In this document: positions 1 to 10,548 of the stretch, in pieces
Numbering within the stretch: position 1 is the stretch's first letter
How the letters are laid out: each line of letters begins with the position of its first letter
Source: Chamaecrista fasciculata
Taxonomy: Eukaryota; Streptophyta; Magnoliopsida; Fabales; Fabaceae
Direction of reading: 5' to 3'
Assembly: GCA_003254925.1 (NCBI GenBank)
Contig: QANZ01046766.1
Span: 51,628 to 115,627, forward strand
DNA length: 64,000 nucleotides
Translations under genes and position numbers: made by a program
Notes under the pieces: generated by a model
The model's database searches: none
What the model was told of the DNA's origin: nothing
The model's input: the letters and a program-made list of their open reading frames with translations, nothing else

Positions 1-24
1 CCAAAATTCTTCCAAACATTTCAA

Positions 25-415
25 TTTAGTCCTTAAACTCTAAAACTCCAAATCTTAGAACTCCAAACCCCAAACCCTAAAACCCCAAACCCCAAACCCT
101 AAACTCTAAAATCCCAACCCCCAAAATCCCAAACCCAAAACCCCAAACCTAGATCCAAAAATCCCAAACCCCAAATCCTAAAACCTTAAACACTAAATTG
201 TAAAACCCCAAACCCTAAAATCCCATACCCTAAACTCTACAACCCCAAACCCTAAAATCCCATACCCTAAACTCTAAAACCCTAAACCCCCAACTCCAAA
301 CTCAAACCTAAACCCCAAACCCTAAAATCCCAAACCCTGAACCTTGAACCCCAAACCCTAAAACCTAAAACCCCAAACCCCAAACCCTAAAATCCCATAC
401 CCTAAATTCTTTGGT
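25..415. repeat. Degenerate telomere-like array, CCCTAAA orientation
   Basis: Many irregular copies of CCCTAAA, CCCCAAA and CCCAAAC variants lie in direct orientation. The spacing is irregular and the unit varies between 6 and 8 bases, unlike a true telomere. Together with the opposite-orientation array at 545-1190 it forms the subterminal part of the MULE. Confidence 0.85.
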
Positions 416-544
416 TTATTATCTATTCATTTAATTAAAGGACCAATTTGTCTAACATATTGAACTATTTTGATAAATTCGGGGACTGATTTGAATAATA
501 CTGTTGCACGTCACAATTGTTGAACTTTAATGTACAGTCACAAC

Positions 545-1190
545 TCTAATGATTTGGGGTTTTAGAGTTTAGGGTTTGTGTTTGGGGTTTGAGGTTTTAG
601 AGTTTGGGGGTTTAGGGCTTTAGAGTTTGGGGTATGGGATTTTAGGATCTAGGTTTGGGGTTTTGGGTTTTAGGGTTTTGGGTTTGGGATTTTGGGGGTT
701 GGGGTTTTAGAGTTTAGGGTTTGGGGTTTGGGGTTTTAGGGTTTGGGGTTTGGAGTTCTAAGATTTGGAGTTTTAGAGTTTAATGACTAAATTGAAATGT
801 TTGGAACAATTTTGGGACACTTTACAATTTTAGGATTTTAGGGTTTATGATTTTAGGGTTTAGGGTTTAGGATTTTAGGGTTTGGGGTTTTGGGGTTTGG
901 AATTTTAGGGTTTGGGGTTTTACAATTTAGGGTTTAAGGTTTTAAGATTTGGGGTTTGGGATTTTAGGGTTTGGGGTTTGGGATTTTAGGGTTTAGGGTT
1001 TGGGGTTTTAGAGTTTTGGGTTTGGGATTTGGGGTTCTAGGGTTTGAGGTTTTAGAGTTGAAGGACTAAATTGAAATTTTTAGAAGAATTTTGGGACACT
1101 TTACAATTTTAGGATTTTAGGGTTTAGGGTTTGGAGTTTAGAATTTTAGGATTTAGGGTTTGGGGTTTAGGGTTTAGGGTTTTTAATACT
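545..1190. repeat. Degenerate telomere-like array, TTTAGGG orientation
   Basis: Irregular TTTAGGG, TTTGGGG and TTTTAGGG variants run opposite to the array at 25-415. Short unique pieces such as 'gactaaattgaaatgtttgg' interrupt it at about 783 and 1064. The same inverted arrangement recurs in the MULE at 46322-48920. Confidence 0.85.
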
Positions 1191-1194
1191 TTTA

Positions 1195-1512
1195 AGGACT
1201 AAACTGGAATGTTTGGAAGAGTTTTGGGACATTTTACAATTTTATTTTGAGGATTTGGGACTAAACTGGAATGTTTGGAAGTGTTTTGGGACATTTTACA
1301 ATTTTATTTTGAGGATTTGGGACTAAACTGAATTGTTTGGAAGAGGTTTGAGACATTTTACAATTTTATTTTGAGGATTTGGGACTAAACTGTAATGTTT
1401 GGAAGATTTTTGGGACATTTTACAATTTTATTTTGAGGATTTGGTACTAAACTAGAATGTTTGGAAGAGTTTTGGGACATTTTATAATTTTATTTTGAGG
1501 ATTTGGTACTAA
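1195..1512. repeat. Five tandem copies of a ~62-bp unit
   Basis: The unit begins 'ggactaaactggaatgtttg' and ends 'ttattttgaggattt'. Copies start near 1195, 1257, 1319, 1381 and 1443, with a partial sixth at about 1504. They differ by a few substitutions. Single copies of this unit occur in the other MULE (for example 48160-48235 and 48495-48575), so the expansion is specific to this copy. Confidence 0.85.
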
Positions 1513-1599
1513 AATGACTGAAGATGATGAAAAAGAGGGGAAATTGAGAATAATGAGATAAAAATATAACTCAGGGACCTATTTGAATTTTGAATGAAA

Positions 1600-1825
1600 T
1601 ATTTTTTTTCATTATTAATGCTGATGTGGCACGCACAGTTGGCTTTTTTTTTTAGTTTTCCAACTGCTGACATGGCACTTAACGTGCCACGTCAGCAATT
1701 AACGGCTTCAGGGACCAATTTGACTAACGTTAGTAAAATTCGGGGACCTATTTGTCAATTTCCATAAATCAGGGACCAATTTGTCAGCGACCCAATAATT
1801 CGGGGACCAATTTGGGAGTTTACTC
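1600..1825. repeat. MULE right terminal inverted repeat region
   Basis: Read on the minus strand this starts GAGTAAACT and contains three to four 'ggtccc' blocks, the TAACGTTAGTCAAATTGGTCC block and the GCTGACGTGGCACGTTAA block. These correspond in order to both ends of the element at 46322-48920. Confidence 0.7.
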
Positions 1826-2166
1826 ATGTTATAACTATTGTTATTGTTCTAGTTTAAGACATAATGATTACCTTTGAAAATCATATAAGCAAACAAACAT
1901 TATTTTATTAAAATAGAACACCATTCTTTAATGTCTACACATATAAAATCTTCCTTATCCATATAAGGAGGGAAAACAATGTTTGAACTTTAAAGAATAA
2001 CAATAAATTTAGCCCGAAAGGGGTAATCCAAGCTCGCATGTTCCTATAGCAGCAACAACAGCAACCTTTGCTCCACTGTCCACTTCTAGGTCCATCTCGC
2101 TTCCGTTCTCGTTTTCTACTGTCTCTGAAGACCCTGCACATCAAATGTGAGAACCACAGGCCGTAT
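1826..2166 (-). pseudogene. copia-1 protease region, decayed
   Basis: Minus-strand translation in mixed frames resembles the segment of copia-3 that follows its zinc knuckle: the 'VQGL..' stretch after the protease active site, then a block matching the 'LSYLDKEGF' region. The active-site DTACGSH-type motif of copia-3 is not preserved here; stop codons fall in and just after its position. The homologous segment ends at the MULE boundary. It is the N-terminal, protease-bearing part of a copia pol, non-functional as seen. Confidence 0.6.
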
Positions 2167-3045
2167 TTAATACTCAAGTGGTTTAAGTAGAAAAAGAACA
2201 CTCATAACAAAGATACCTGAAGTAGAGGGCTTAACGCACTTCTTCTTCTTTTGATCTTCCCAGTAGTATTTGCACTTTCTCATCGCGTGTCCTGACACTT
2301 GACAGAAAGAGCAGAATACTTCCTCTGAGGGCTTTGCCTCTTTGGCAGGTTCTTGATGAGGGCCGTCCTCTGGCTTGGTCTCACCATCCAGGTCGGTTCC
2401 CTTTCTCTTTCTTTCGCCCTTTGTTTTCCTTTCCTTTTTCTGAATCATGGATGCCTCAACCGACTTGAGTATCCCATGCAGCTCAGAAACTGATTTCTCT
2501 GTTCCTCTCTTGTAAAAGCTTGTGATAAAGGGGTCATAGCTTTTGGGCAGTAAGCACAGGATCACACCTGTCGCAAACTCTTGAGGAAGAGGAAATCCCA
2601 GCCTATCCAGGTGATCTATGTACCCTCTCATCTTCATGACATGGTAACCAACAGATGCACATTCAGCCATCTTGCAAGACATGAGTGCCTTAGTGGTCTC
2701 ATATCTATCTTGTCTGATCTGGTATCGGAACATTTCCTAGAGACGTGTTGTCATCTCGTATGACATCAATGTATCCAAGCCCTGATGCAGCTCAGGAATC
2801 ATTGTGTCTACCATCAGACAAGAGACCTCCAGCGAGTCGTCGAAGTGCTTCTCATAAGCACTCCACTCCGCTCCTGGAGCGCCCTTGGCAGGCTCTTTAG
2901 GAATTGATTTATCCAGAACACAAAGTCTCCTCTCATGGGTGAGAACAATTCTCAGATTACGAAACCAATCGAGGAAGTTTGTTCTGGTCAGCTTATCCTT
3001 CTCAAGGATAGGTCGCAGTGAAAATGTTGAACTATCAATTGTCAT
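2167..3045 (-). pseudogene. gag: copia-1 gag (capsid-nucleocapsid), one in-frame stop
   Basis: The ATG at 3045 opens a frame with LEKDKLTRTNFLDWFRNLRI and VLTHERRLCVLD, the N-terminal part of plant copia Gag (UBN2/DUF4219-like). It stops at a TAG (2737-2739) and then continues in the same frame to 2167. The second part contains KMRGYIDHLDRLGFPLPQEF and SVSELHGILKSVEASM. Next comes a lysine-rich linker and one zinc knuckle CSFCQVSGHAMRKC (CX2CX4HX4C), which in the family binds genomic RNA. The TAG sits where a Gln would be expected (TTRL-stop-EMFRY), so a C-to-T change is likely. Unlike copia-3, this copy retains the segment between the 'PEL' and 'ETTKAL' motifs. No frameshift is needed up to the zinc knuckle. 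Confidence 0.85.
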
Positions 3046-4576
3046 TTTGATTCTACAATTTAAAGATATGAAAATTTTAATTAGCAGAATAAAATACCTC
3101 CACTATTTTATAAAACCCAGTAAAATTTATTATTAGTGGCTAAGATCCATATTTCACCAAAATTTACCGTCGCGGAGGCGATCATGCACGTTTTGGTTAT
3201 TTAGGTAGGTAACTCCTTACCAATCACATCTCTATGTGACTCTTAGATTCTTATGGGACTGTATCATCATATGATACTTATTATGGCATGTTTATCCCAT
3301 CTAATGCCTTGAGGTCCAAAACCGTTTTGATAACCCCATTAAGTCACACGATAAAACATTGGAAAGGCTAGATTCAAGATAACGAGGCCGAAGCCCAACC
3401 CCACATCATCATAGCCCAACTGCTATACGTGTCGCGGAGGCGATCACCGTATCCAAAGAGCCAAGATTTCAATGGGCGTCGTATTGAAAATCCCATTCAC
3501 CCGTGTCTCCTCAAGGTTAAGGCAGATACGTGTCGCGGAGGCGATCACCGCTCCACGATGAACAAGATTTTGACAGGGCGTTTTAGCGATGGCATTATGA
3601 CTTAAGATTTTCTAAAAGAGTTTGATTTTGTTTAATAAAATTCCGATTTTGTTGTTTAATTCTAAAACTCCTTTTAAAATTAAACGAGTCATGCCACATG
3701 TTTATTTCCCCATGTATCTCATACATATAAACATGTGCCCGGATTTTGTATCGCATACAAAATCCCACGCTCGTATCGTATACGTGGCTATAGCGTAATG
3801 TTTAATGAAGCATGTTAAAATATCGCACCCTAAGCATACATCTAGCGCATCACATACAACTAAATGTAAAACAAGCACCGTGTTTAGATATGGCCCATCT
3901 ACCCTAGAATTCTCCCAAGCCAATGAGAGAACTTTTCTAAAAAAAAAAAAAATTACACGTGAATAAACCCCAGTTACATTGAGGTATAAACTGAAAGTAA
4001 AATTACACAAGAGTAGAGGGAGACGACACGCAGGCCGTATTTACCGAAATAAACCTCCTAGAGCCATATCCAACACCACACAATTCAAATATGAACAATT
4101 CATACAATTATGTCAAACACGGTAACCAACACATATATTAAAACTCCTTTTAAAATTGTGTTCAATTTAGGGTCTGTGCAATCTTAACATGCCTTTCTTG
4201 AAATTTAGGCCTATTATCAATAATTATAAAATTCAAGAATCTCATTAAAGAATTTAAATCATTGATCCCCAAAATTTATAAAATTCAAAATTTTGACAAA
4301 TTTCAGTCACCTTTATAATATTATAATTAAAACACTTTTAATTATAATTATACAAGGATTTTCGATTTTGGCCTTCAAGAAACTTATCCAAATCAATCTC
4401 ATTGATTTCTTTATGTATCACATACATAAATTTGCACATTAGATTGTCAAATCGACTTTTAAGCAAAATTGATCGGTGGATTTTCGTAAAACCAAAAAAC
4501 GGTGATTGAAAGCGGTAAACACACATATCATACATCACATGTACACACAAACAGTTTTAAATCCAAGGATTAACTT
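3046..4576 (-). other. copia-1 untranslated leader between PBS and gag
   Basis: This is 1.5 kb without a credible reading frame; it aligns along its length with the leaders of copia-2 (24021-25560) and copia-3 (62004-63440). It holds three copies of a GC-rich motif, on the plus strand CGTCGCGGAGGCGATC, near 3169, 3430 and 3531. An oligo-A run sits at about 3938. The long leader and repeated motif suggest RNA signals such as packaging or dimerisation, which is inference only. Confidence 0.75.
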
Positions 4577-4589
4577 GGCTCTGATACCA
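4577..4589 (-). promoter_or_regulatory. copia-1 primer binding site (tRNA-iMet)
   Basis: The minus strand reads TGGTATCAGAGCC one base inside the LTR. This is the standard plant Ty1/copia PBS complementary to the 3' end of initiator-Met tRNA. Confidence 0.93.
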
Positions 4590-4590
4590 C

Positions 4591-6833
4591 TGTTGGGGAA
4601 TTCAGGGGCGCCTAAACGCAGCGGAAGCAAAAACTGAAAATAAAATTTAAACATAAAACGCGCAAGGGCCTAGAATTTCCGAACGGATCCGCTAGCTGAA
4701 TTTAAAACTTTTAGATAGTGGTATACCTCACGAGTTTCAATCGGTTTGGTTGTACGGGGCGCGTCCTAGAAGTCCACGGGATGCGTCCTTCCTCCGCCGA
4801 TGATCCACACGAACAGTTTTGGAGATGCTTAGGTGCTAGCCTCCTTCACTTCTCCAAGTGAATCCGGAACCTTTATCTATGGTGTTCTTTAATTCAAGAA
4901 CTCTTCTTGAATTCTCCAAGAACTATATGGCGCCTTGATCAAGAATCCAATTCTTGATCCCACACAACCTTGTCACACAAAACTAAACTCTTTAGAGTTG
5001 TGCGCCACTTTCTCTCTCTAGAAACCAGGGTTGCGATTTTCTCTCTCCTCAACTAGAGCAAAAATCGAATTTTTCTCTCTTGAGAAGAACTAGGCTAAAG
5101 TCGATTTTTCTAAGTGTGCATGAGGCTTTTCCCTTCTTGGATTCACACTCATGAAAATCGACTTATGGCTTCCTTTTATAGGGTTTGGGGACTTTGATAA
5201 TTATAATTAGGAAATCCCTAAAATATATAATTATCAAATCATAAAATTATGATATCTCCATATCACAATTATATGACTTGAATTCCAATTTTAAATATTA
5301 CCATAATATTTAAATTGGATTCAAATTGCAATCTTGGAGAATCAATTTGGAAGATCAAATCTTCCAAGATCTTCCAAGCCCATGCGCCTCTCCCCTTATC
5401 ATTTGGAATTTAATAAATTAAAATAACTAACCTAACTCTTAGGAAGTTATAACTAATTTGTTATTTTCCAACAATATTGATTTAAAGAATTACCTTAATA
5501 TCTTTAAGTCAATCTTTTTGAATCTTGAATTCTAGTTTTATTGAATTAAAATATTACATTAATATTTTAAATCCAATTGGACCTAGAATTCGATTCCCCT
5601 ATAGTTATTGAATTAAAATATTACCTTAATATTTTTTAATTCAATCATTTGAAATCTAGATCAAATCTTTTTTTGAATTTCAAATTTCAAGCCATGATTT
5701 CAATTAATAAAACATTTTTATTAATTAAATCCCTTTTGTATATATGAGGCGCCAACCTCCTCCCATTTATCCCAATGTTAGTGAATTTAATAAATCAATA
5801 ATTTCCTAACTCTTAGGAACATTATCCAATTTATAATTCCCTAATATTATAAATAGGAATATAATTGTAAATAGACTAATCCAATTATCTATTTAACAAT
5901 TATCATATATATATATATATTTAAATTTGTCTCACAAATCTAAATATTATATCTGTAGATATTTATTTAAGACAAGACTTCATGTCCCAATACAATCAAT
6001 TATGTCTTAAACAGTGTCATAAATGTGACCCACGAATTAGTCCTAATTCGTGTCCCGGCTTGGCATCTGGTTCCTGCTCGTGTGTGACCCAACAGGCCCC
6101 ACGTGAAGTTGGCAGTAAGTCATCTCCATGACTTACAAGTCGAGAGCGGACTCTAGCAAGCCATCACGACTACCCAAAACACGTGAGTTATCGTCTAACC
6201 CCAAAACGACTTAACCTTAGTACCACCTTGTCTGGATCCCTTTTTGTCCTACGATATTTTGGTCATGGATTAGGCATGGGAAAGTCATCCAAAATCCAAA
6301 CCATAACTTTCTTGATTCCCTGAGTAAGTCCCAATTACTAGTGTGGCCACACATTCCTTGGACAGACTCATCGAGGGGCCTAGTTAAATATCTCTCATGG
6401 CTACCCTGTTACGAGTAACGTTAGACTAAGCCAAAGTTTGACAACTACAACGCTGGAATAGTCAAGACCTTAGGTCTAAGGGCATCATGACAAGCGTACA
6501 GGAGAGACCAGCTAATGACTGAAACCCATGCAGAACTCTCCGGGTCGGTCCAGCAATTTGTAACTCCTTACATAATTGCACCATGACTCTCGTCCCAGCA
6601 TCTAGTGCATGCATCTCTATGCACCGAGGTCAGGCTGGTCTTAGTTCAGTTCGAGTTCCCACTTGAATGAGCGACCAGGGACAATTTAGATTAATTATCT
6701 CATAATTAATCAAGGACTGTTATCATAGTAAACATGCTAATAATATGATAACCATTAATTTATCTCTATAAATTAATTGATATGTTCCAAACATATCTAT
6801 AAGATGATTGGCCCTAGGGCACAATCTTCATCA
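4591..6833 (-). repeat. copia-1 5' LTR (2243 bp)
   Basis: On the plus strand it starts TGTTGGGG next to the PBS and ends ACAATCTTCATCA. That end differs at two positions from the ACAATCTCCAACA of the sibling LTRs. The conserved GATTGGCCCTAGGGCACAAT block sits at 6807-6825. A minus-strand TATA-like CCCTATAAAAGGA lies at 5172-5184. The middle is very AT-rich (5200-5950) and includes an (AT)n run near 5910. Confidence 0.85.
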
Positions 6834-6835
6834 AT

Positions 6836-7456
6836 AGATACACGGAGTACCTCTTGAAGCGATGTCGCTTGCAAATGCAAAGAAGATGGCAGCAATGGTG
6901 GGACAGATTTCTTGACAACAATAATCTTATTGACATGGAATTGAAAGGCTGCAGGTTCACATGGAGCAACAATAGGAACGTTGGGCTTGTACGTGAAAAA
7001 ATTGATAGGATGCTCTACAACAGCCCATGGAATTTCAAGTTTCCAAATGCCAGTTTGACTGCTCTCCGTGCTGTGGGGTCCGATCACTCTCCACTCGTTT
7101 TACAGATGCATAGGAGACATGTTGGGAAAAGGAGATTGTTCCACTATGAGGATTTTTGGGAAGACCATGCTGATTTACCTCATGTCATAAAAAATGAGTG
7201 GGCAGCCCCCTCTCCAGCTCCATAACTGAAAAAATCAAAAGAGTTAGTAGGGGCCTTGAAGACTGGAGCAAGCACACTTTCAAGAAAGCCACAACAGAGA
7301 TCGCAAAGACAAAAAAGAAGCTTATGATGCTTGAAAACAAAAATGATGCAAATACCCATTCTCATGATATTAAACAGTGCAGGGAGGACCTTTGTAGGCT
7401 GTGGGAACAAGAGAAATTATTCTGGAAGGCCAGATCCAGAATCAAGTGGTTATAGG
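6836..7456 (+). pseudogene. LINE ORF2: C-terminal AP-endonuclease and linker
   Basis: The frame at 6854-7225 has FLDNNNLIDMELKGCRFTWS, then REKIDRMLY and GSDHSPLVL. The SDH motif is part of the catalytic centre of APE-type LINE endonucleases. The N-terminal half of the endonuclease is missing. After the endonuclease a frame change near 7200 leads to a linker (7198-7455) with KIKRVSRGLEDWSKHTFKKA and LWEQEKLFWKARSRIKWL, the usual segment before the RT. It ends at a TAG (7453-7455) where the family reads on into 'GDKNSK..FHA'. The nick-making activity is certainly lost. Confidence 0.82.
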
Positions 7457-7458
7457 GG

Positions 7459-8938
7459 TGACAAGAACTCAAAGGATTTCCATGCCACAACAAATCAGAG
7501 GAGAGCTAGAAACAGGGTTACTAGATTGAAGGACTACAATGGCCATTGGGTTGAGGATGAGAAGGAGTTACACAACCTAATCAATGATTATTTCTCAAAG
7601 CTCTTTCACTCTTCTGACCCTTCGAACACTGAGACTATCACTAGTTTGATCCAGCCTAAAGTTAATGAAATCATGAACAGGGATCTGCTGAAACCTGTGG
7701 AGGAATGGGAGGTAAAGAATGTTGTTTTTGAGCTTGGAACTCACAAGGCCCCTGGGCCAGACAGTCTAAATGTGCTCTTTTATCAAAAGCATTGGGAATC
7801 TGTCAAAGGTGATGTGTTAGAAGTTGTTAAAAATTTCTTTTCTACAGCTAGTTTCCCTACATCTTTAAACGAGACTCACATAACCCTCATCCCTAAAATT
7901 CTCAGACCTGAAGAGGTGAGTCAGTTTCGTCCCATATGCTGTTGTAATTTTATCTATAAAGTCATTTCAAAAGTGTTAGCAGATAGAATGAAGGGTATTA
8001 TGCAATTCCTTATTTCTGACTCCCAGAGTGCTTTTGTAAGAGGCAGACAGATTCAAGATAACATAATAATAGCCCATGAAATTTTCCATAGTTTGAAGCC
8101 TAAGGGTGGAAGGAAGCCTAATGCCATGGTGATGAAATTAGACATGAGTAAAGTCTATGATAGGATTGAATGGAGCTTTATATCGGATATGATGCTTGCT
8201 CTGGGCTTTAGTGATCACTAGATTAAGCTCATTATGTTTTGCATCTCTATTGTTTCCTACAAGATAAAACTAAATGGTGATGTGGGGAATTGCTTCACTG
8301 CTAGCCGTGGACTCAAACAAGGGGACCCAATCTCCCCTTATTTATTTATTCTGGCTGCTGAACGTCTATCTACACTGATACATTCTGCTGTCAACAATGG
8401 AATTTGACTGGTTTACAGTTGGCAAGATCCTGCCCCTCTCTCTCCCATCTCATGTTTGCAGACGACTCTATGATCCTTACAAAAGCTAGTGTTGATGAGG
8501 TATACACTCTCCAGAACATCCTAAACGCCTACTCTCTTGCCTTTGGCCAAAGGATTAATGTGTCTAAATCTGAGCTCCTATTTAGAGAGATGTGAACTCT
8601 CTTGTTCAAGATGACATTGCAGACATCCTTGGTATGCCTATAGCAGATACTCCCTCAAAGTACTTGGGGCTCCCTGGAAATTGGCATGGGTCCAAAACCC
8701 AAGCTCTAACCTGGCTCAAGGATAGAGTGTGGAACAAGATTCAAGGCTGGAAAGAACACTATCTATCTCTAGCTGGAAAAGATACACTTATTAAAACAGT
8801 GATTCAGGCGATTCCCTTCTATATTATGTCTATTTTTATGCTCCCTAAAACTTTCTGCAACAAAATTGCTAGCCTTATAACTAGATTCTGGTGGAGAAGT
8901 GCAGGAAAAGAGAGAGGCATTCATTGGACTAAATAGGC
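7459..8938 (+). pseudogene. LINE ORF2: reverse transcriptase domain
   Basis: Family motifs appear in order: FHATTNQRRARNRVTRL, HKAPGPDSLNVLFYQKHW, FRPICCCNFIYKVISKVLAD, SAFVRGRQIQDNIIIAHEI and LDMSKVYDRIEW (first catalytic Asp). After a TAG at 8219-8221 come ASRGLKQGDPISPYLFILAA and, after a TGA, LMFADDSMIL, the FADD form of the catalytic box usual in plant LINEs. The thumb region GMPIADTPSKYLGLP and IQGWKEHYLSLAGKDTLIK follows at 8592-8936. At least three in-frame stops (7453, 8219, 8405) and a frame change near 8590 break it. Confidence 0.88.
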
Positions 8939-8939
8939 A

Positions 8940-10293
8940 AAGCTCCAAAAGCCAAAAATGGAAGGGGGTCTTGGTTTTAGAGATCTACATGCTATGAACC
9001 TTGCCCTTATATCTAAACAGGTGTGGAAATTGCAAAACAACCCAAATGCTCTTTGGGTGACAGTCCTTAAGAGTCTGTATTTCCCAAACTCAAATATTTG
9101 GGAAGCTTCTAGATGCCGATATTTGAGTTTATTAGGAAAGTCTTGGCTACTCCCATCAATACCCACTTGCCAGAGGACACCACCTTCTGGCCCTACTCTA
9201 AGGATGGAGGGTACAATGTGAAATCTGGCTACAGGATTGCTCATTATGATGTGGGGGAAGGGGGAAGCATTGACAACCCTAGTTCCCCCAGTGAAAAACA
9301 ACTCTGGAAATCCATTTGGAATGCTAAGGTGATGCCAAAAATCAAAAATTTCATCTGGAGACTAGTTTCGGATGCCTTACCCACTAAGGCAAACCTTGCT
9401 AAAAGAGGTCTAGGGGAATCTAGTTGCTGTCCTATCTGTTATTGTGAGAGAGAAACGGCAGAGCATATCTTCTTGGGTTGCAGTTGGGTCAAACCTATTT
9501 GGTTTGGTTCTACTTTGCAATGGTCAATAGCTAGCATAGATAATGTCGACATTAGAGGGTGGGTTTCTGAGAAATTGAGCTTATTCTCAAGGTGGGAGAT
9601 AGTGAAAGTGAACACTTTCTTGCCCTCTTTTTCAACCTCCTTTGGGGCATTTGGTTAGGCAGAAATAAGTATGTGTTTGAGAACACTAAAGTTAACCCTC
9701 TACACACTATCAATGCTGCAAATAATTTAAATAAGGAGTTTCTTGCTGCAAACTCTCGCATAGCTCACTCTCCCCCCTGAACCCTCCTAACTGTCCTAGA
9801 AGATCAAATGACAATTGGTCTCCCCCACCTCTAAATGCAGTTAAAATTAATGTGGATGCAGCGTTTGATGCAAACCTGATGAAGGGTGCAATCGCAGTTA
9901 TTGTCAAAGATGAAGCGGGTGACTTTCTAACGGGTTCTACTCGTCCTATCATCTGTAGTTCTCCCATAGCGGTTGAAGCTTTGGCTATGAGAGAAGCAAT
10001 CTCAATTGCAGGGGCTTTCGATTCCTATGATGTAATTATCGAATCCGATTGCGCAAATGTCACTAGAAGCTGCGACAATTCGTCTCCACCTTGGCAGATC
10101 AAAGCGTTCATGGATGACATTAGAAATACTCTGTGAGAATACAAGAATCAGGGTGAATTGGGTGAGAAGATCCGCAAACACGGTTGCGGGCCTTGTGGCA
10201 AAGATGATGATGAAGGGTACGTTACCTCGTTTTTGGACATGGATGATGCCGGTGAAGATTAGAGCGACGCTCCTGGAGGACAAACGTGTTTGA
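8940..10293 (+). pseudogene. LINE ORF2: zf-RVT and RNase H C-terminus
   Basis: GGLGFRDLHAMNLALISKQV (8958 on) is followed after a frame change near 9113 by IWNAKVMPKIKNFIWRL. Next is the Cys/His block CCPICYCERETAEHIFLGC, typical of zf-RVT. RNase H lies at 9852-10293. It has INVDAAF (first Asp), VEALAMREAI (Glu) and ESDCANV (Asp), then after a stop RIRVNWVRRSANTVAGLVAK. The family usually has His or Asp where the last motif shows Gly. An RNase H fused to the L1 RT is known from a plant LINE lineage. Several frames are needed to read it, so it is inactive. Confidence 0.83.
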
Positions 10294-10548
10294 GAATCTT
10301 CTTCCCTAATCTCTGGTTTTTTTCTTGTGTTTAGCTTTTGTCAAGGTAATCAGGCTGTCTCTTCGTTTCCCGGATTTGGTGTGTTGCCAAGTCTGCCTTG
10401 CCCGGTGTGGGCTTTTCCCGAAGTGAATCCAGGGAGTTGAGGGTGGGCTTTCTTGTTTTTTATGTCTCTTTGCCCTTAGTGGACTCCTCAATCCCCCCAT
10501 CTTATGGTTTTTCTGTGTAGGATGGGCTTTTTATCTGTCATGGTATGC
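10294..10548 (+). other. LINE 3' UTR, upstream part
   Basis: Non-coding, T-rich sequence between the RNase H stop and the MITE. It resumes at 11349 as 'tgtatgccatgacctgacc' followed by the A-tract. Confidence 0.6.

Larger units (their letters stand above)
1..1825. mobile_element. MULE-like non-autonomous DNA transposon, right part (left end outside window)
   Basis: The right end at 1825 reads inward on the minus strand as GAGTAAACTCCCAAATTGGT. It is followed by repeated blocks of the type 'ggtccc..gacaaattggtcc' and by GTTAATTGCTGACGTGGCAC. The complete element at 46322-48920 has the same terminal design, with long inverted repeats, subterminal telomere-like arrays and a TSD of about 10 bp, which is why this one is called Mutator-like. 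No transposase reading frame is visible, so it would need a transposase in trans. It directly abuts copia-1 protease-region sequence at 1826, consistent with insertion into that copia element. The left TIR and TSD lie outside the window. Confidence 0.72.
1826..6833 (-). mobile_element. Ty1/copia LTR retrotransposon copia-1 (5' half, minus strand)
   Basis: Order on the minus strand is 5' LTR (6833 to 4591), PBS, 1.5-kb leader, gag (3045 to 2167) and start of protease (2166 to about 1826). The rest of pol and the 3' LTR are absent, because the MULE begins at 1826 and runs out of the window. The gag is about as diverged from copia-3 as expected of a separate subfamily. Stops in gag and protease show that the copy is dead. 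Confidence 0.85.

Noticed and set aside
25-1190. Chromosome end or true interstitial telomere
   Set aside because: The repeats are degenerate, occur in both orientations and recur in the same position inside a second transposon; they belong to the MULE.
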